A stretch of 64,000 nucleotides of DNA. It comes from Methylophaga sulfidovorans. Its GTDB lineage: Bacteria > Pseudomonadota > Gammaproteobacteria > Nitrosococcales > Methylophagaceae. The notes under the pieces were generated by a model. That model worked only from the letters and a program-made list of their open reading frames with translations, made no database searches and was not told where the DNA came from. Shown piece after piece: positions 25,367-35,418 of this stretch. Where the stretch lies: the NCBI RefSeq assembly GCF_900114205.1, contig NZ_FOSH01000001.1, positions 124,001 through 188,000 of the forward strand, written 5' to 3'. Each line of letters begins with the position of its first letter. Position 1 is the first letter of the stretch. Position numbers and translations under genes: made by a program.

Positions 25367-25401
25367 ATCATCGAGCCGCATAAAATATCCGGCTCGATGA
25401 T
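25367..25401 (+). terminator. Strong hairpin after the PAS chemoreceptor gene
   Basis: ATCATCGAGCCG, 11-base loop, CGGCTCGATGAT: a 12 bp perfect stem but no clear T tract. It is probably the end of the transcript. Confidence 0.55.
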
Positions 25402-25427
25402 GTTCATTAGTGCAAATCGCTCAGTGC

Positions 25428-25982
25428 TTACCATGGAATAATCGTTAAACCAATAATGGCAAATGCTATGGCAGCAGCCCATCTGGCCACATTCAAAGGA
25501 ATGACTTTCAACATAGCTTCTCCAGCATAAACCACCGGGACATTTGCTAATAACATTCCAATGGTAGTCCCTAGTGTCACCATAAAGATATTCTGGTAAG
25601 TCGCGGCAAGCGCAATCGTAGCAACTTGTGTTTTATCACCTATCTCAGCAATAAAAAATAACACCGTGGTTACGATAAATGCCCCATATTTAGCATATTT
25701 AATGGCATCATCATCTTGCTTATCCGGTATCAATAACCAACCGGCCATCGCAATAAAACTCAAGCCCAGCAGCCACTGACCTGTTGGACCAAGAATAAAT
25801 TGTCCCAGCCATGTGCCAAGCCAGGCAGATGCAGCATGATTAAGTAGTGTAGCAACGAGGATTCCAGCCACGATGGCTGATTTATGACTAAAACGTGCAG
25901 CTAACATTAACGATAAAAGCTGAGTTTTATCACCAATTTCCGCTAGCGAAACTGTGAGAACTGAAGTAAAAAAAGCATCCAT
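25428..25982 (-). CDS. GDT1/TMEM165 (UPF0016) family cation exporter, probably Mn2+
   Basis: A 184-residue membrane protein with six helices in two inverted halves, each carrying the family motif E-x-GDKT (EIGDKTQLLSLMLAARF near 15-31 and EIGDKTQVATIALAATY near 113-129). Members export Mn2+ or Ca2+, and the bacterial ones relieve manganese toxicity. The yybP-ykoY riboswitch directly upstream strongly supports manganese. The ribosome site GGAG sits seven bases before the ATG at 25980-25982. Confidence 0.9.
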   Translation of the reverse strand: MDAFFTSVLTVSLAEIGDKTQLLSLMLAARFSHKSAIVAGILVATLLNHAASAWLGTWLGQFILGPTGQWLLGLSFIAMAGWLLIPDKQDDDAIKYAKYGAFIVTTVLFFIAEIGDKTQVATIALAATYQNIFMVTLGTTIGMLLANVPVVYAGEAMLKVIPLNVARWAAAIAFAIIGLTIIPW

Positions 25983-25993
25983 TTAAAGGCTCC

Positions 25994-26055
25994 GGCGGGA
26001 TAACAATACCAAGACAAATAATGACCTCCCGCCAAAAGGGATCATTATTTGTCTT
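25994..26055 (-). promoter_or_regulatory. Expression platform of the manganese riboswitch
   Basis: A 14 bp hairpin (26011-26024 with 26042-26055) has a 17-base loop containing GGCGGGA. That loop sequence is exactly complementary to UCCCGCC at 25994-26000, and two G-U pairs would extend the helix into the GG of the ribosome site. A loop-to-ribosome-site pseudoknot could therefore shut translation. Confidence 0.55.
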
Positions 26056-26057
26056 AG

Positions 26058-26165
26058 GTCTTGTCAATACCAGCTAAGCTGGTACGAAACTGCCATGAAC
26101 CTTGAGGGTTCAATTATGTTGACAGCTTCAAACACCGGTAGGTGAGTAGACTACTCCCCCAAGAC
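26058..26165 (-). ncRNA. yybP-ykoY manganese riboswitch aptamer
   Basis: The RNA has the conserved GGGGAGUAG near its 5' end, GUCAACAU in the middle, and a closing stem GUCUUG/CAAGAC between 26160-26165 and 26058-26063. Order and spacing fit the yybP-ykoY aptamer. It precedes a GDT1 exporter, a known target of this class, which turns expression on when Mn2+ binds. Confidence 0.85.
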
Positions 26166-26316
26166 GATGATGATATTCTAGCTGTTCTGCCATGATTTGC
26201 CTACTGTGGATCTGTATTCTTTTATTGGCGCCTTTTGTACAATCTTTGGGAGAAATCATTTGCACACACCACACTCATCAACTTGCTGAACTGCCACATA
26301 CGTTTTCTAAAGCACA

Positions 26317-26949
26317 ATGTCTGACACTGTTATCAAACTTGCAGAGCAAAGCTACCTTCTTAAAGGTGTAGCCCAACCGATCGCCGAAAACTTACTCACC
26401 GAAATAACGCATATCACCAGCCTCTCCCCATTTAGACAAATGTCGACAAAGAGCGGATATTATGTCGGGGCAAAAATGACGAATTGTGGTGACTTAGGCT
26501 GGGTAAGTGATCATAAAGGTTACCGTTATACGGCTATCGATCCTCTGACAAATATGCCTTGGCCATCCATGCCAGGGTTATTTGAAACGCTCGCAGAAAA
26601 GTATGCTTCATTGGTAGGATTCCATCACTTCCACCCCAATGCCTGTCTTATCAATCAGTATGCTCCAGGAATCGGTATGGGCTTACACCAGGATAAGGAT
26701 GAAAACGACTACACCCAGCCTATCGTTTCTGTCTCACTCGGTGTATCAGCCATATTTCAGTTTGGTGGCAATAAACGTAATGAAAAACCCAGCTACCATT
26801 TGCTCAACCATGGTGATATCGTCATCTGGGGAGGCCTGGATCGTTTGCGTTTTCATGGCATACAGCCGATCAAACTGGCTCATCACAACTTAACAGGCCA
26901 ATTAAGATATAACCTGACATTTCGCGATACAGGGACCATTATCGACTAG
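26317..26949 (+). CDS. alkB: AlkB, DNA alkylation-damage dioxygenase
   Basis: Protein of 210 residues. It is a 2-oxoglutarate- and iron-dependent enzyme that removes methyl groups from 1-methyladenine and 3-methylcytosine by oxidation, releasing formaldehyde. Iron ligands H124, D126 (LHQDKDE) and H180 (RFHGI) are visible. The 2-oxoglutarate arginines lie in the C-terminal RYNLTFR (197-203). Length matches E. coli AlkB (216). No ada gene is adjacent. Repair of methyl damage is sensible for an organism handling C1 compounds, though no regulator site is seen. Confidence 0.93.
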   Translation: MSDTVIKLAEQSYLLKGVAQPIAENLLTEITHITSLSPFRQMSTKSGYYVGAKMTNCGDLGWVSDHKGYRYTAIDPLTNMPWPSMPGLFETLAEKYASLVGFHHFHPNACLINQYAPGIGMGLHQDKDENDYTQPIVSVSLGVSAIFQFGGNKRNEKPSYHLLNHGDIVIWGGLDRLRFHGIQPIKLAHHNLTGQLRYNLTFRDTGTIID

Positions 26950-27079
26950 ACTAAAAAAAACGTTATCCGCATAATGGATTAATTTCGAGTATGAAAGCCA
27001 AATTTAATTGAGGCGTTTTGATACTTTTAACTATCAGCCTACAGGTTTCGTAAGCTGTTTTTAGTGGCTTTATTGCAGG

Positions 27080-28252
27080 ATGCGCGGTCAGAAGTGCCAC
27101 ATAGTCAGGTATATCATCTTGATTCGCGAACACAAACTAATCACTCAAAGTCCCTATGCAAAAGCCAGGAGGCAAAGCATTCTGAAGAAATCCAAACAGG
27201 TATTGATCATTGATGATCAATCTACAGGACGTACAATTCTAGAACGCATTATTCAACAGATTGCTGACAATATTATTGTTACGTCGTTGAGTAGCCCGGA
27301 AGAAGGTCTTATCTGGCTCAATAATAACGAGCCGGATCTCATCATCACTGACTATCGTATGCCGAACATGAATGGTGTGGAGTTTATTCAAAAAATTCGC
27401 GTCATGCCTCAGTGTCATTCGGTACCTATCGTCATGATTACCGTGGTTAGTGAAAAATCTGTTCGCTACAATGCATTGGAGGCAGGTACCACGGCTTTCC
27501 TGACTCGACCAATCGATCAAATTGAATGCCGCACCACTTGTCGAAACCTGCTACAAATGCAGGAACAACATCTGATTATTCAGGATCGTGCAGACTGGCT
27601 GGCAAGGCAGGTTGAAATCGCCACCAAGAAGGTCGTCGATCGTGAAAAAGAAACCTTATTACGATTAGCTCGTGCGGGTGAGTACCGGGATGAAGGTACA
27701 GGCAACCATGTTATTCGTATGGCAAAATACGCGCGAGTGATTGCCGAATCGCTTAATGCGTTCAGCCAGAAAGAATGTGAGGAATTAGAATATACCGCGC
27801 CTATGCATGATATTGGAAAGATTGGCATTCCAGACGGTATATTGCTTAAAGCAGGCCCACTAAGTGATCATGAGTGGGGCATCATGCAAACCCACACCAC
27901 TATTGGACATGCCATTTTATCGGACAGCCAATCCCGCTATATGCAAACAGGCGCCGTTATTGCACTGAATCATCACGAACGCTTTGATGGCAAAGGCTAC
28001 CCGAATGGTTTAAAGGGTGATGAGATTCCCCTTATTGCACGTGTTGTCGCTGTAGCGGATGTATTTGATGCACTTGTATCTGAAAGACCCTATAAAGTGG
28101 CATGGCCATTTCAAGACGCCATTGAGTACATAAAAAAACAATCTGGCAGCCACTTTGATCCTGTATGTGTTGACGCATTTATCGAGAGTCTAGATAAGAT
28201 AAAAGCCATTCAGGCTGAGTATGCGGATGAACCTAATGAACGATTCAGATAA
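27080..28252 (+). CDS. rpfG: RpfG-like response regulator with HD-GYP phosphodiesterase domain
   Basis: A receiver domain (phospho-acceptor Asp91 in IITDYRMPNMNG if read from 27080) is joined to an HD-GYP domain with HDIGKIG (H243, D244) and HHERFDGKGYPNG (GYP intact). RpfG degrades c-di-GMP when phosphorylated by RpfC. The start is unclear: from 27080 there are about 36 extra residues before the receiver. A perfect AGGAGG at 27167-27172 precedes ATT (27179) and CTG (27182) at good spacing. It overlaps rpfC, so the pair is one operon. Confidence 0.88.
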   Translation: MRGQKCHIVRYIILIREHKLITQSPYAKARRQSILKKSKQVLIIDDQSTGRTILERIIQQIADNIIVTSLSSPEEGLIWLNNNEPDLIITDYRMPNMNGVEFIQKIRVMPQCHSVPIVMITVVSEKSVRYNALEAGTTAFLTRPIDQIECRTTCRNLLQMQEQHLIIQDRADWLARQVEIATKKVVDREKETLLRLARAGEYRDEGTGNHVIRMAKYARVIAESLNAFSQKECEELEYTAPMHDIGKIGIPDGILLKAGPLSDHEWGIMQTHTTIGHAILSDSQSRYMQTGAVIALNHHERFDGKGYPNGLKGDEIPLIARVVAVADVFDALVSERPYKVAWPFQDAIEYIKKQSGSHFDPVCVDAFIESLDKIKAIQAEYADEPNERFR

Positions 28253-30809
28253 CGCCAAGCCAGATAGAAAAAACGGTTTTTTAGCTAGGATAGAACATTT
28301 CCGTTCCATTCTGAGCAGAACAGGTGATAGCGAACCTGAACAGGCCATAAAAGTACGCTTAACTATTGGGCTTGGTATTCTTTTTTATTTCGCCTTGCCA
28401 TGGAGTGATGGAGAGCAATTACAAGATACATTGCTTTCTCATCCCACCTTAGTAACTTTAATTTATTATGCTGGCGCCATGGCAATTGCCATAGCAATAT
28501 TGCGTAATCCTCATCCCTCCCCCATCAGACGCTTTGCCGGCATCCTCTTAGACTTAGGATCTTTGTCGATTCTGATGTTTTATTCAGGTGATGAAAGTGT
28601 GTTTCTGTTCATCCTGTATGTCTGGGTAATTTTGGGTAATGGCTTCCGCTACGGTACTCAATACCTATATCTATCACTCAGCGTAGGATTGATTGGTTTT
28701 AGCATTGCGGTTGTTTACGGTCCTTATTGGCAGGATCTCCAGCACAAACACATTGGTTTTAGCTTGTTGTTATTATTATTAGTCATCCCTGTCTACTCGG
28801 CATTTTTGATTAATAAACTCCATGTCGCGATAAAAACAGCAAAGCTTGCCAATGAGGCTAAAAGTCGCTTTCTGGCCAATATGTCACATGAACTGAGAAC
28901 ACCTCTCAACGGTGTGATTGGTATAGCTGACCTGCTTGGTGAAACCAAATTAAGTCCACAACAGTATGAGTTCGTTAATATCATGCGTAACTCTGCGCAG
29001 ACCTTATCCGGATTAATTGAAAATGTACTGGATATTTCAAAAATAGAAGCAGGCAAGATACATATTGCTAAAGAGAGCTTTGATTTACATTCTTTGATTA
29101 ATAACATCATCGAATTACAGGCTGTAATGGGTGAGTCTAAAGACCTCAGAGTCAGTTACCATATTGACTCAAATATTGATTATCGACTGATAGGCGATCC
29201 ACAACACTTACGCCAGATTCTGATTAATCTGTTGGGAAATGCCATTAAATTTACTGATACTGGTTCGGTAAAATTACTGTTAGAAAAAGTGGCGACTGAT
29301 ACAATAAGCCAAAAAATAACTATACGGTTCGAAGTACGTGATACAGGCATCGGCATAGCTGAAGAATATCTAGACAAGATATTTGATAACTTCACACAAG
29401 CCAATGTATCGAACACGTCGAAATACCAGGGTACAGGGCTCGGAACAACGATCTCTAAACAGCTCGTAGAACTCATGGGAGGAGAGATAGGTGTAAAAAG
29501 TGAGCTAGGCACAGGCACAACATTCTGGTTTGAATTGCCTTTTGACACCCACTCTGAATATGATTTGGAATTAAACGAACATAAAGTACTCGTTCTCGCG
29601 ACAGAAAAAATCACTTCATCTTTATGTCAAAGCTTTGACACCTGGAATCTGGATTACCAATGTGCGCAATCCTCGGCTCAGGCAATGTCAGCATTAATGA
29701 CAGCTGCAGAAAATGAACAGCCTTTTTCTACCTTAGTCATTGATAGTGATTGCATGGCTGGAATCAACCCCGTTCAATATGCACAGCTTCTAACTCAGGA
29801 AGACAGTCTTCAACATTTATCATTAGTCTTAGTGAACCATGCTGGTGATGTACTTCAAGACGAAGAACTTAATCAGTTTTATCGTTCGTCTGTAAAAGAT
29901 GTAGCAGACAAAAGGGCTCTATTTAATGCGCTTCATTCAGCTGAGTCTACATTTTATAACGCTGATAAAGTGGTTAAGCTCAATGAGTACTATCAATCTG
30001 AAGCAAACTCTCAAACTCAATTAACCATTCTGATTGCAGAAGATAATATTGTTAACCAGCGGGTATTATCCGGCATCCTGAGTCAAATAGGACACAAGCT
30101 CATACTAGCCAATACAGGTGAAGAAGCGATGAGTCTTATCAGTGATCACTACGATGAGATTGATTTAATGGTGTTGGATATGAATATGCCCGGCTATTCT
30201 GGGATTGATATCATTAAAGCAACTCAATTTATGGACACATCAAGAAAAATACCGTCCATGATTCTTACCGCTGATGCGACACCAGAAACCAGACAAAACT
30301 GTATTGACGCTGGTGCTGATATTTTTCTGACAAAACCCATTAATTCAAAAGCTTTATTGTCAGAAATAGCGGGCTTCGCAAAAAAATCAAAACAAAATCA
30401 ATCATCGTTTGAAATCGACGCTGTGATTTCAACACCAGATAGTGAACAACTATTAGATTACCGCCTCATCTCCGAGTTAGAAGAACTCGGTGGAGGTGAA
30501 CAATTTATCAATAGTCTCGTCAGTGGCTTTGAGTACGATGGTCGAAAGCACATTGATATTATTAACAATGCTGTGTTCGATGACTATTATCAATATCGTG
30601 AAAGCTTACATGCTCTTAAAGGTTCTTCCACCGAAATAGGTGCCATCAAACTTGCGTGGCTAACCCGTCAGGCAGAACAAATCAAACCTGATCAAATTAA
30701 TAGCCAAGAAATAAAACAAATCGCCCGAGACATCAATCAGATATTTAATGATTCCTTAGCAGCCCTCAAAAAAACCGTTACCGACCATAATTACGAGACT
30801 AAACACTAG
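28221..30809 (+). CDS. rpfC: RpfC-like hybrid sensor kinase for diffusible signal factor
   Basis: Protein of 862 residues. An N-terminal sensor has about five membrane helices (to about residue 200). HisKA follows (FLANMSHELRTPLNGVIG), then HATPase with DTGIGI and GTGLGTTISKQL. A receiver near 600-720 has VLDMNMPG, and a C-terminal Hpt domain has LHALKGSSTEIGA. This is the exact RpfC order. It senses DSF-type unsaturated fatty acids and phosphorylates RpfG. The start overlaps the rpfG end by 32 bases; ATGs at 28221, 28227 and 28236 are all possible. It converges on rpfF with an 11 bp overlap, as in Xanthomonas. Confidence 0.9.
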   Translation: MRMNLMNDSDNAKPDRKNGFLARIEHFRSILSRTGDSEPEQAIKVRLTIGLGILFYFALPWSDGEQLQDTLLSHPTLVTLIYYAGAMAIAIAILRNPHPSPIRRFAGILLDLGSLSILMFYSGDESVFLFILYVWVILGNGFRYGTQYLYLSLSVGLIGFSIAVVYGPYWQDLQHKHIGFSLLLLLLVIPVYSAFLINKLHVAIKTAKLANEAKSRFLANMSHELRTPLNGVIGIADLLGETKLSPQQYEFVNIMRNSAQTLSGLIENVLDISKIEAGKIHIAKESFDLHSLINNIIELQAVMGESKDLRVSYHIDSNIDYRLIGDPQHLRQILINLLGNAIKFTDTGSVKLLLEKVATDTISQKITIRFEVRDTGIGIAEEYLDKIFDNFTQANVSNTSKYQGTGLGTTISKQLVELMGGEIGVKSELGTGTTFWFELPFDTHSEYDLELNEHKVLVLATEKITSSLCQSFDTWNLDYQCAQSSAQAMSALMTAAENEQPFSTLVIDSDCMAGINPVQYAQLLTQEDSLQHLSLVLVNHAGDVLQDEELNQFYRSSVKDVADKRALFNALHSAESTFYNADKVVKLNEYYQSEANSQTQLTILIAEDNIVNQRVLSGILSQIGHKLILANTGEEAMSLISDHYDEIDLMVLDMNMPGYSGIDIIKATQFMDTSRKIPSMILTADATPETRQNCIDAGADIFLTKPINSKALLSEIAGFAKKSKQNQSSFEIDAVISTPDSEQLLDYRLISELEELGGGEQFINSLVSGFEYDGRKHIDIINNAVFDDYYQYRESLHALKGSSTEIGAIKLAWLTRQAEQIKPDQINSQEIKQIARDINQIFNDSLAALKKTVTDHNYETKH

Positions 30810-31689
30810 CCGATGCTAAGAGTTCGGTTTTACTGGATTGACGCTGGACTAAACGTTGCATCATGCGTAAATCACGAGGTTGCAATTTCAATGCTGACTC
30901 GGCCCAGATTTTAGTGATCGTCAATAATTCGTCATAGCTAACAGCATTACAAGCATCTTTAACCTGTCTCATTGCTCGATGACTATTCGCATTTTTATTT
31001 GATTTTTCGATATATCGGTAAACTTCCCACTCGCCTTCTCCCTGCTCAGCGAGAATATCAACAACGCCCATCTCATAAAGCTCTTCAGCAGCATATAACT
31101 TACCTGCCAGAATCATTTTTTCTGCTTTTGATGCGCCAATCTTTCTTGATAAAAGAGAAAATGCCCCCATGCCTGGGAATAAGTTAAATAAGACTTCAGG
31201 AAGCCCCATTTTTGCGCCCTTTTCGGCAATCAGCACATTGCTTGATAAAGCAGACTCAAAACCGCCTCCCAAGGCATCACCTTTCACTAAAGCAATGGTA
31301 GTCAGATCAGTATCGAGATGAGACATGTTGGCATGCAAAACTTCAATACAACTCACTGCATAGGCCAATAAACCATCCGCATCTTGCTGCTCAATAAGAT
31401 TTGCAAACAAGCCCAGGTCACCACCCAGGTTAAAGATGCCATCAACATCAGAGGCTAATACCAGGTAGTCGTATTTTTGTCCCTGAGTTAATCGCATATC
31501 TTGTTTAACACCAGAGAAATAGGTAGAAATTTCACTTAATAAGGTGGGTGTAAAGCAGGGTCTGGGCTCTCCATGCATACGAAACCAGCCTGTACGGTAT
31601 TTCTTATCATAATATGTAGATAGTTGTGAAAACTGATTTTGCTCCTGTTGTAATCGAGCGGCGTCATCCATTTTTGCCAGGGCATTCAT
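30799..31689 (-). CDS. rpfF: RpfF-like DSF synthase (crotonase family)
   Basis: A 296-residue enoyl-CoA hydratase-fold enzyme that turns acyl-ACP into cis-2-unsaturated fatty acid signals. The two catalytic glutamates of RpfF are present 20 residues apart, Glu145 (GGGFESALS) and Glu165 (GLPEVLFNLFPGMGA), matching Glu141 and Glu161 of Xanthomonas. An AGGAGA site precedes the ATG at 31687-31689. Its convergence with rpfC makes a complete DSF signalling set with rpfG. No rpfB (fatty acyl-CoA ligase) is adjacent. Confidence 0.9.
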   Translation of the reverse strand: MNALAKMDDAARLQQEQNQFSQLSTYYDKKYRTGWFRMHGEPRPCFTPTLLSEISTYFSGVKQDMRLTQGQKYDYLVLASDVDGIFNLGGDLGLFANLIEQQDADGLLAYAVSCIEVLHANMSHLDTDLTTIALVKGDALGGGFESALSSNVLIAEKGAKMGLPEVLFNLFPGMGAFSLLSRKIGASKAEKMILAGKLYAAEELYEMGVVDILAEQGEGEWEVYRYIEKSNKNANSHRAMRQVKDACNAVSYDELLTITKIWAESALKLQPRDLRMMQRLVQRQSSKTELLASASV

Positions 31690-31912
31690 AAATCATCTCC
31701 TATACAGACTTAATTACCAAAAAGTAAAAACATGCTGGGTAATTAAGCTTTTGCAGGAACCATGCCCAAACAGCAATATAGCAAAAAAATATATTTTCTA
31801 TTTAATTATCAATATATTACATAAAATTTAACGACGATTTTTTTATTTCCGCTACTGTCAATTATCTGACTAGAAATATTATGCGCAATTCTCTTGTTAA
31901 GGCCTTATCAGT

Positions 31913-34306
31913 TTATGCTACAGGGGCGATGGTTTTAGCATGATGAAGAATGCCTGCAATAGGCTCAGGTTTACCTAAATGATATCCCTGTCCATAATCA
32001 ACACCGATGGCTTTTAATTTTTGCCAGATTTCTTCATTTTCAACAAATTCCGCAATGGTCTCTAATCCCATTACATGGCCGATATCGTTAATCGATTTAA
32101 CCATTTCATAATCAAGTGGATCGACATGCATATCTTTCACAAACATACCGTCAATTTTAATACTCTGAACAGGCAGATTTTTCAGATAAGCAAATGATGA
32201 CAATCCACTACCAAAGTCATCCAGGGAAAACTGACAGCCTAACTTTGACAAGCTATCAATGAAGTAGTGAGCCTGTTTCAAATTACCAATAGCTGCAGTT
32301 TCAGTAATTTCAAACTTAATCATTTCCCGGCGAAAAGAAGCTGAGGACAATTTTGTATTAATAAAGGACAACATATCCTCTTTACCAAGACTAGCACCTG
32401 AAAGATTGATCGCTAGATATTTTAAATGCGGTAATAATGTGTAGTGTTGCTCTAGCCATTCAAATACATGGCTCACAACCCATTTATCAATTCGCTCAGA
32501 CAAATTGTAACGCTCAGCAGAAGAAAGAAATGCACCCGGTGGAAATAATTGGCCAGCCTTATTTCTCAGGCGGACTAATACTTCATACATTTCCAGGAAG
32601 CCAGTTGTCGTACTCACAATAGGTTGTGCATACAGCTCAAATCTATTTTCAGCCAATGCATCCTTTATCTCGTTGACCCATTTGAACTCTCCCTTCTGAG
32701 TCGTTAACTGTTGATCTTGTTCCTGATAAATATAAACACGGTTTCTGCCAGAGTTTTTGGCCGCATAACATGCACTGTCTGCCTGTTTTAAGGCTTCAGT
32801 TCTATCTCGGGTATGAGAAGTAACCATCGTGACGCCAATGCTTACACCCACAGTAAAAATTTGTGACTCCCAGATAAATTGGAATTGTGACACCAATTCT
32901 TTAATTTCATTTGCAATAGACTCAGCTTTCTCCAACTCACAGTCTTCCACAAGAATCGCAAACTCATCACCACCAAGCCGTGCCAGCGTATCGCTTTTTC
33001 GTGTGGAATTACCAAGTAACGCCCCTAACTGCCGGAGCAGTTCATCTCCTGCAATATGGCCACAGGTATCATTAATGACTTTAAACTGGTCCAAATCCAG
33101 GAAACATAAAGCATGTTAGCTCCCTACTCGCTGAGCATCATTGACTAACATAGATAACCGTCTTTCAAACTCAGTACGATTAATCAAGCCGGTCAAATCA
33201 TCATGGGTTGCCTGAAAAGATAATTTCTTCGCCAGTTTTCTTGACTCGGTAATATCCTCATAAATAGCGACATAGTGACTAATCTGCTGTTTGTCATCAT
33301 AAACAGCCGCCAGATAGAGCTTGACCCAGTAAAAACTGCCATCTTTTCGTCGGTTTTCAATTTCTCCTGACCATTGCCCATCAGAAGAAACCTGAAGCCA
33401 GATTTCATCAAAAAATGCCGAGACCATTTTGTTAGATTTATAGCTCTCAAGTCTCTGACCAATCATCTCGGTAGCACTATAACCTGATAACTGTTCGCAC
33501 TTTTTATTAACGTATTCGATCGTGCCTTTTTCATCCATAATCAAAATAGAATTTGGACTCGACTCTACCGCCCGGGATAACTTGAGCATATGCGCCTGGC
33601 TGGCTTTTAGCTTTTCATTACTTAGTTGTAACGCTTTGGTACGCTCTTTAATGAGCTCTTCACGTTTCAGCATTTCATCATTCAATTGATCTAATAAATC
33701 CTGATTACTCTCCTGTAATTTAAAACTCTTAATTAGATTCTGATTAGCCCGCCTTGCCATGGAAAACATTAATAAGTAATAAGCGATAAAACCAAACATC
33801 AAGATATAAACCAATTTATCAGCTAACGTCGTCTCGATTTGATAGATTGACATGGATGTGAGCAACACTAACTGGGGAAGAGTGTAAGCCAAAAAGGTGG
33901 CGAAACTGGCACTTAACACCGGTACTGCAGCGGCTATTACGGTGCTAATTAAAATATAGAATAAGGTATTAATCTGCACATTATCGATAAGGACATAGAA
34001 CGTGCTCGCCAGCCCCCACACAATACCGACACACCCGCTTAGAACAGTATAAACAATAATCCATTTTTTTGGCGTGAAGCCCAAAATATCATTATGTTTT
34101 TTATATAAAAACAGGACTATTAGCCGTATTGACGACAATACGCAAATAGTAAAGCTCCAGCTAAATAATAGTAGTGAGTAAGGTTGGACATGATCATATA
34201 ACACGATAAAAACCAGTATGGAGACACCCATTACTGTGAGATTAGAAAACAACACCTCATCATATAAGCGATCAGCTTGTTTTCTTGATATGACTTGCTC
34301 ATCCAT
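31913..34306 (-). pseudogene. Membrane PAS-GGDEF-EAL protein, interrupted by an in-frame TAA
   Basis: The upstream frame (33116-34306) encodes about six membrane helices, a coil, a PAS domain and the start of a GGDEF domain (ATHDDLTGLINRTEFERRL). It stops at TAA 33116-33118 after QRVGS. The same frame resumes at once with HALCFLDLDQFKVINDTCGH, then RLGGDEFAIL and a full EAL domain (EVLVRL in place of EALVRL, later FEITETAA and LDDFGSG). One codon change explains the break. The downstream half has only a TTG start inside the domain, so separate function is doubtful. Intact, it would make or degrade c-di-GMP. Confidence 0.8.
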
Positions 34307-34473
34307 GTCTTGATTATCTATCTGTAATGTTACGAATAGCTGAGAATATCATTGATTAGAATCACATGACTAACGGCATGATGCTCAATCAAACCAATAC
34401 CGTATATGTTTATTTGATAAATTCAGTATTCCTAAGCTGAATTGAAGTTCACAACTGTTCATTATTGATAAGA

Positions 34474-35418
34474 TCAAATGGCATTCCTTAAGCTCAGATC
34501 ATCCGGATAAGGCTGCAAGTAGGCCTGCTTGTTTATATAAGGATCGGGATGGTTGTTAAAATGATGGCGTAATAAGGTCACAGGCACTATCAGAGGTATT
34601 TGCGCAGTTCTATATTGTTCAATAATAGCCGCTAACTCTTGTTTTTCAGAACTAGAAATTTTCTTCTTCAGATATCCCTGTAAATGCATCAATACATTTG
34701 TGTGGGTTTTTCTTGAAGCTAATGTTTTCAATGTTGTCATTAACTCTTCAAAATAGCGCTGACCTAAGGCATCAATATCATGATTACCTGCATCAGCTAA
34801 CATACGTCCCAACTCTGCATATTTCGCTGGTGAATGTGCCATTAAGGTATATTTATAGCGAACATGAAAATCTAATATAGCTTTTACAGTTAAGCCCTGA
34901 TTTTTGAGTTGAAGCCAATTCGCGTAAGCAAAAACGCGTGTAACGAAGTTCTCTCTTAATAAAGGTTCACACAATCGTCCCGACTCTTCCACCGGCAACA
35001 ACGGGTGTGCATCGGTAAACGCTTTGGCATACAGCCCCCGTCCAGGTGTCGATGAAGGATAACCATTTTCCTGATACACCTTTACTCTGAACAAACCACA
35101 GCTCGGCGAGTTTTTCATAAAGATATAACCACATAAATCCTGATGTTCTGCTGCTTTTTTCTCTCCATACGTTGTCAGCGCATGACTGTAATTTAAAGCC
35201 TCATCATGAACAGCAACCGCATCCGGGCTATCAGGATTACCTACCAATCGTATAGGTTTGCGAGGAATACTCATCCCAATACCCACCTCAGGACATTCAG
35301 CTACAAAATCAAAATAGCGCGATAAGCTCTCCGTAGCTAAACGTAAATGTTTATGGGTACCGTCATAGCGAACTTCATGTCCTAATAAACAACTGCTAAT
35401 GCCGACTTTAATTTTCAT
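34474..35418 (-). CDS. DUF523 and DUF1722 two-domain protein (YbgA-like)
   Basis: Protein of 314 residues. The N-terminal DUF523 (about 1-145) has its conserved cysteine motifs (SSCLLGHEVRYDG, ECPEVGIGM, NSPSCG), and the C-terminal DUF1722/YbgA domain has FHVRYKYTLMAHSP. The conserved cysteines suggest a metal or iron-sulfur site. Such proteins often sit near photolyase or carotenoid genes, but no photolyase is here. Biochemical role unknown. Confidence 0.85.
   Translation of the reverse strand: MKIKVGISSCLLGHEVRYDGTHKHLRLATESLSRYFDFVAECPEVGIGMSIPRKPIRLVGNPDSPDAVAVHDEALNYSHALTTYGEKKAAEHQDLCGYIFMKNSPSCGLFRVKVYQENGYPSSTPGRGLYAKAFTDAHPLLPVEESGRLCEPLLRENFVTRVFAYANWLQLKNQGLTVKAILDFHVRYKYTLMAHSPAKYAELGRMLADAGNHDIDALGQRYFEELMTTLKTLASRKTHTNVLMHLQGYLKKKISSSEKQELAAIIEQYRTAQIPLIVPVTLLRHHFNNHPDPYINKQAYLQPYPDDLSLRNAI

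Noticed and set aside
31913-33094. Separate GGDEF-EAL gene starting at TTG 33094
   Set aside because: The TTG lies inside the GGDEF domain and lacks a ribosome site. The sequence just upstream, after the TAA, continues the domain, so it is the second half of a broken gene.
18586-33118. Stop-codon recoding (selenocysteine, pyrrolysine or TAA reassignment) at 18650 and 33116
   Set aside because: Both codons are TAA, which neither selenocysteine nor pyrrolysine uses, and many genes here end normally with TAA. Simple nonsense changes or sequence errors are more likely.
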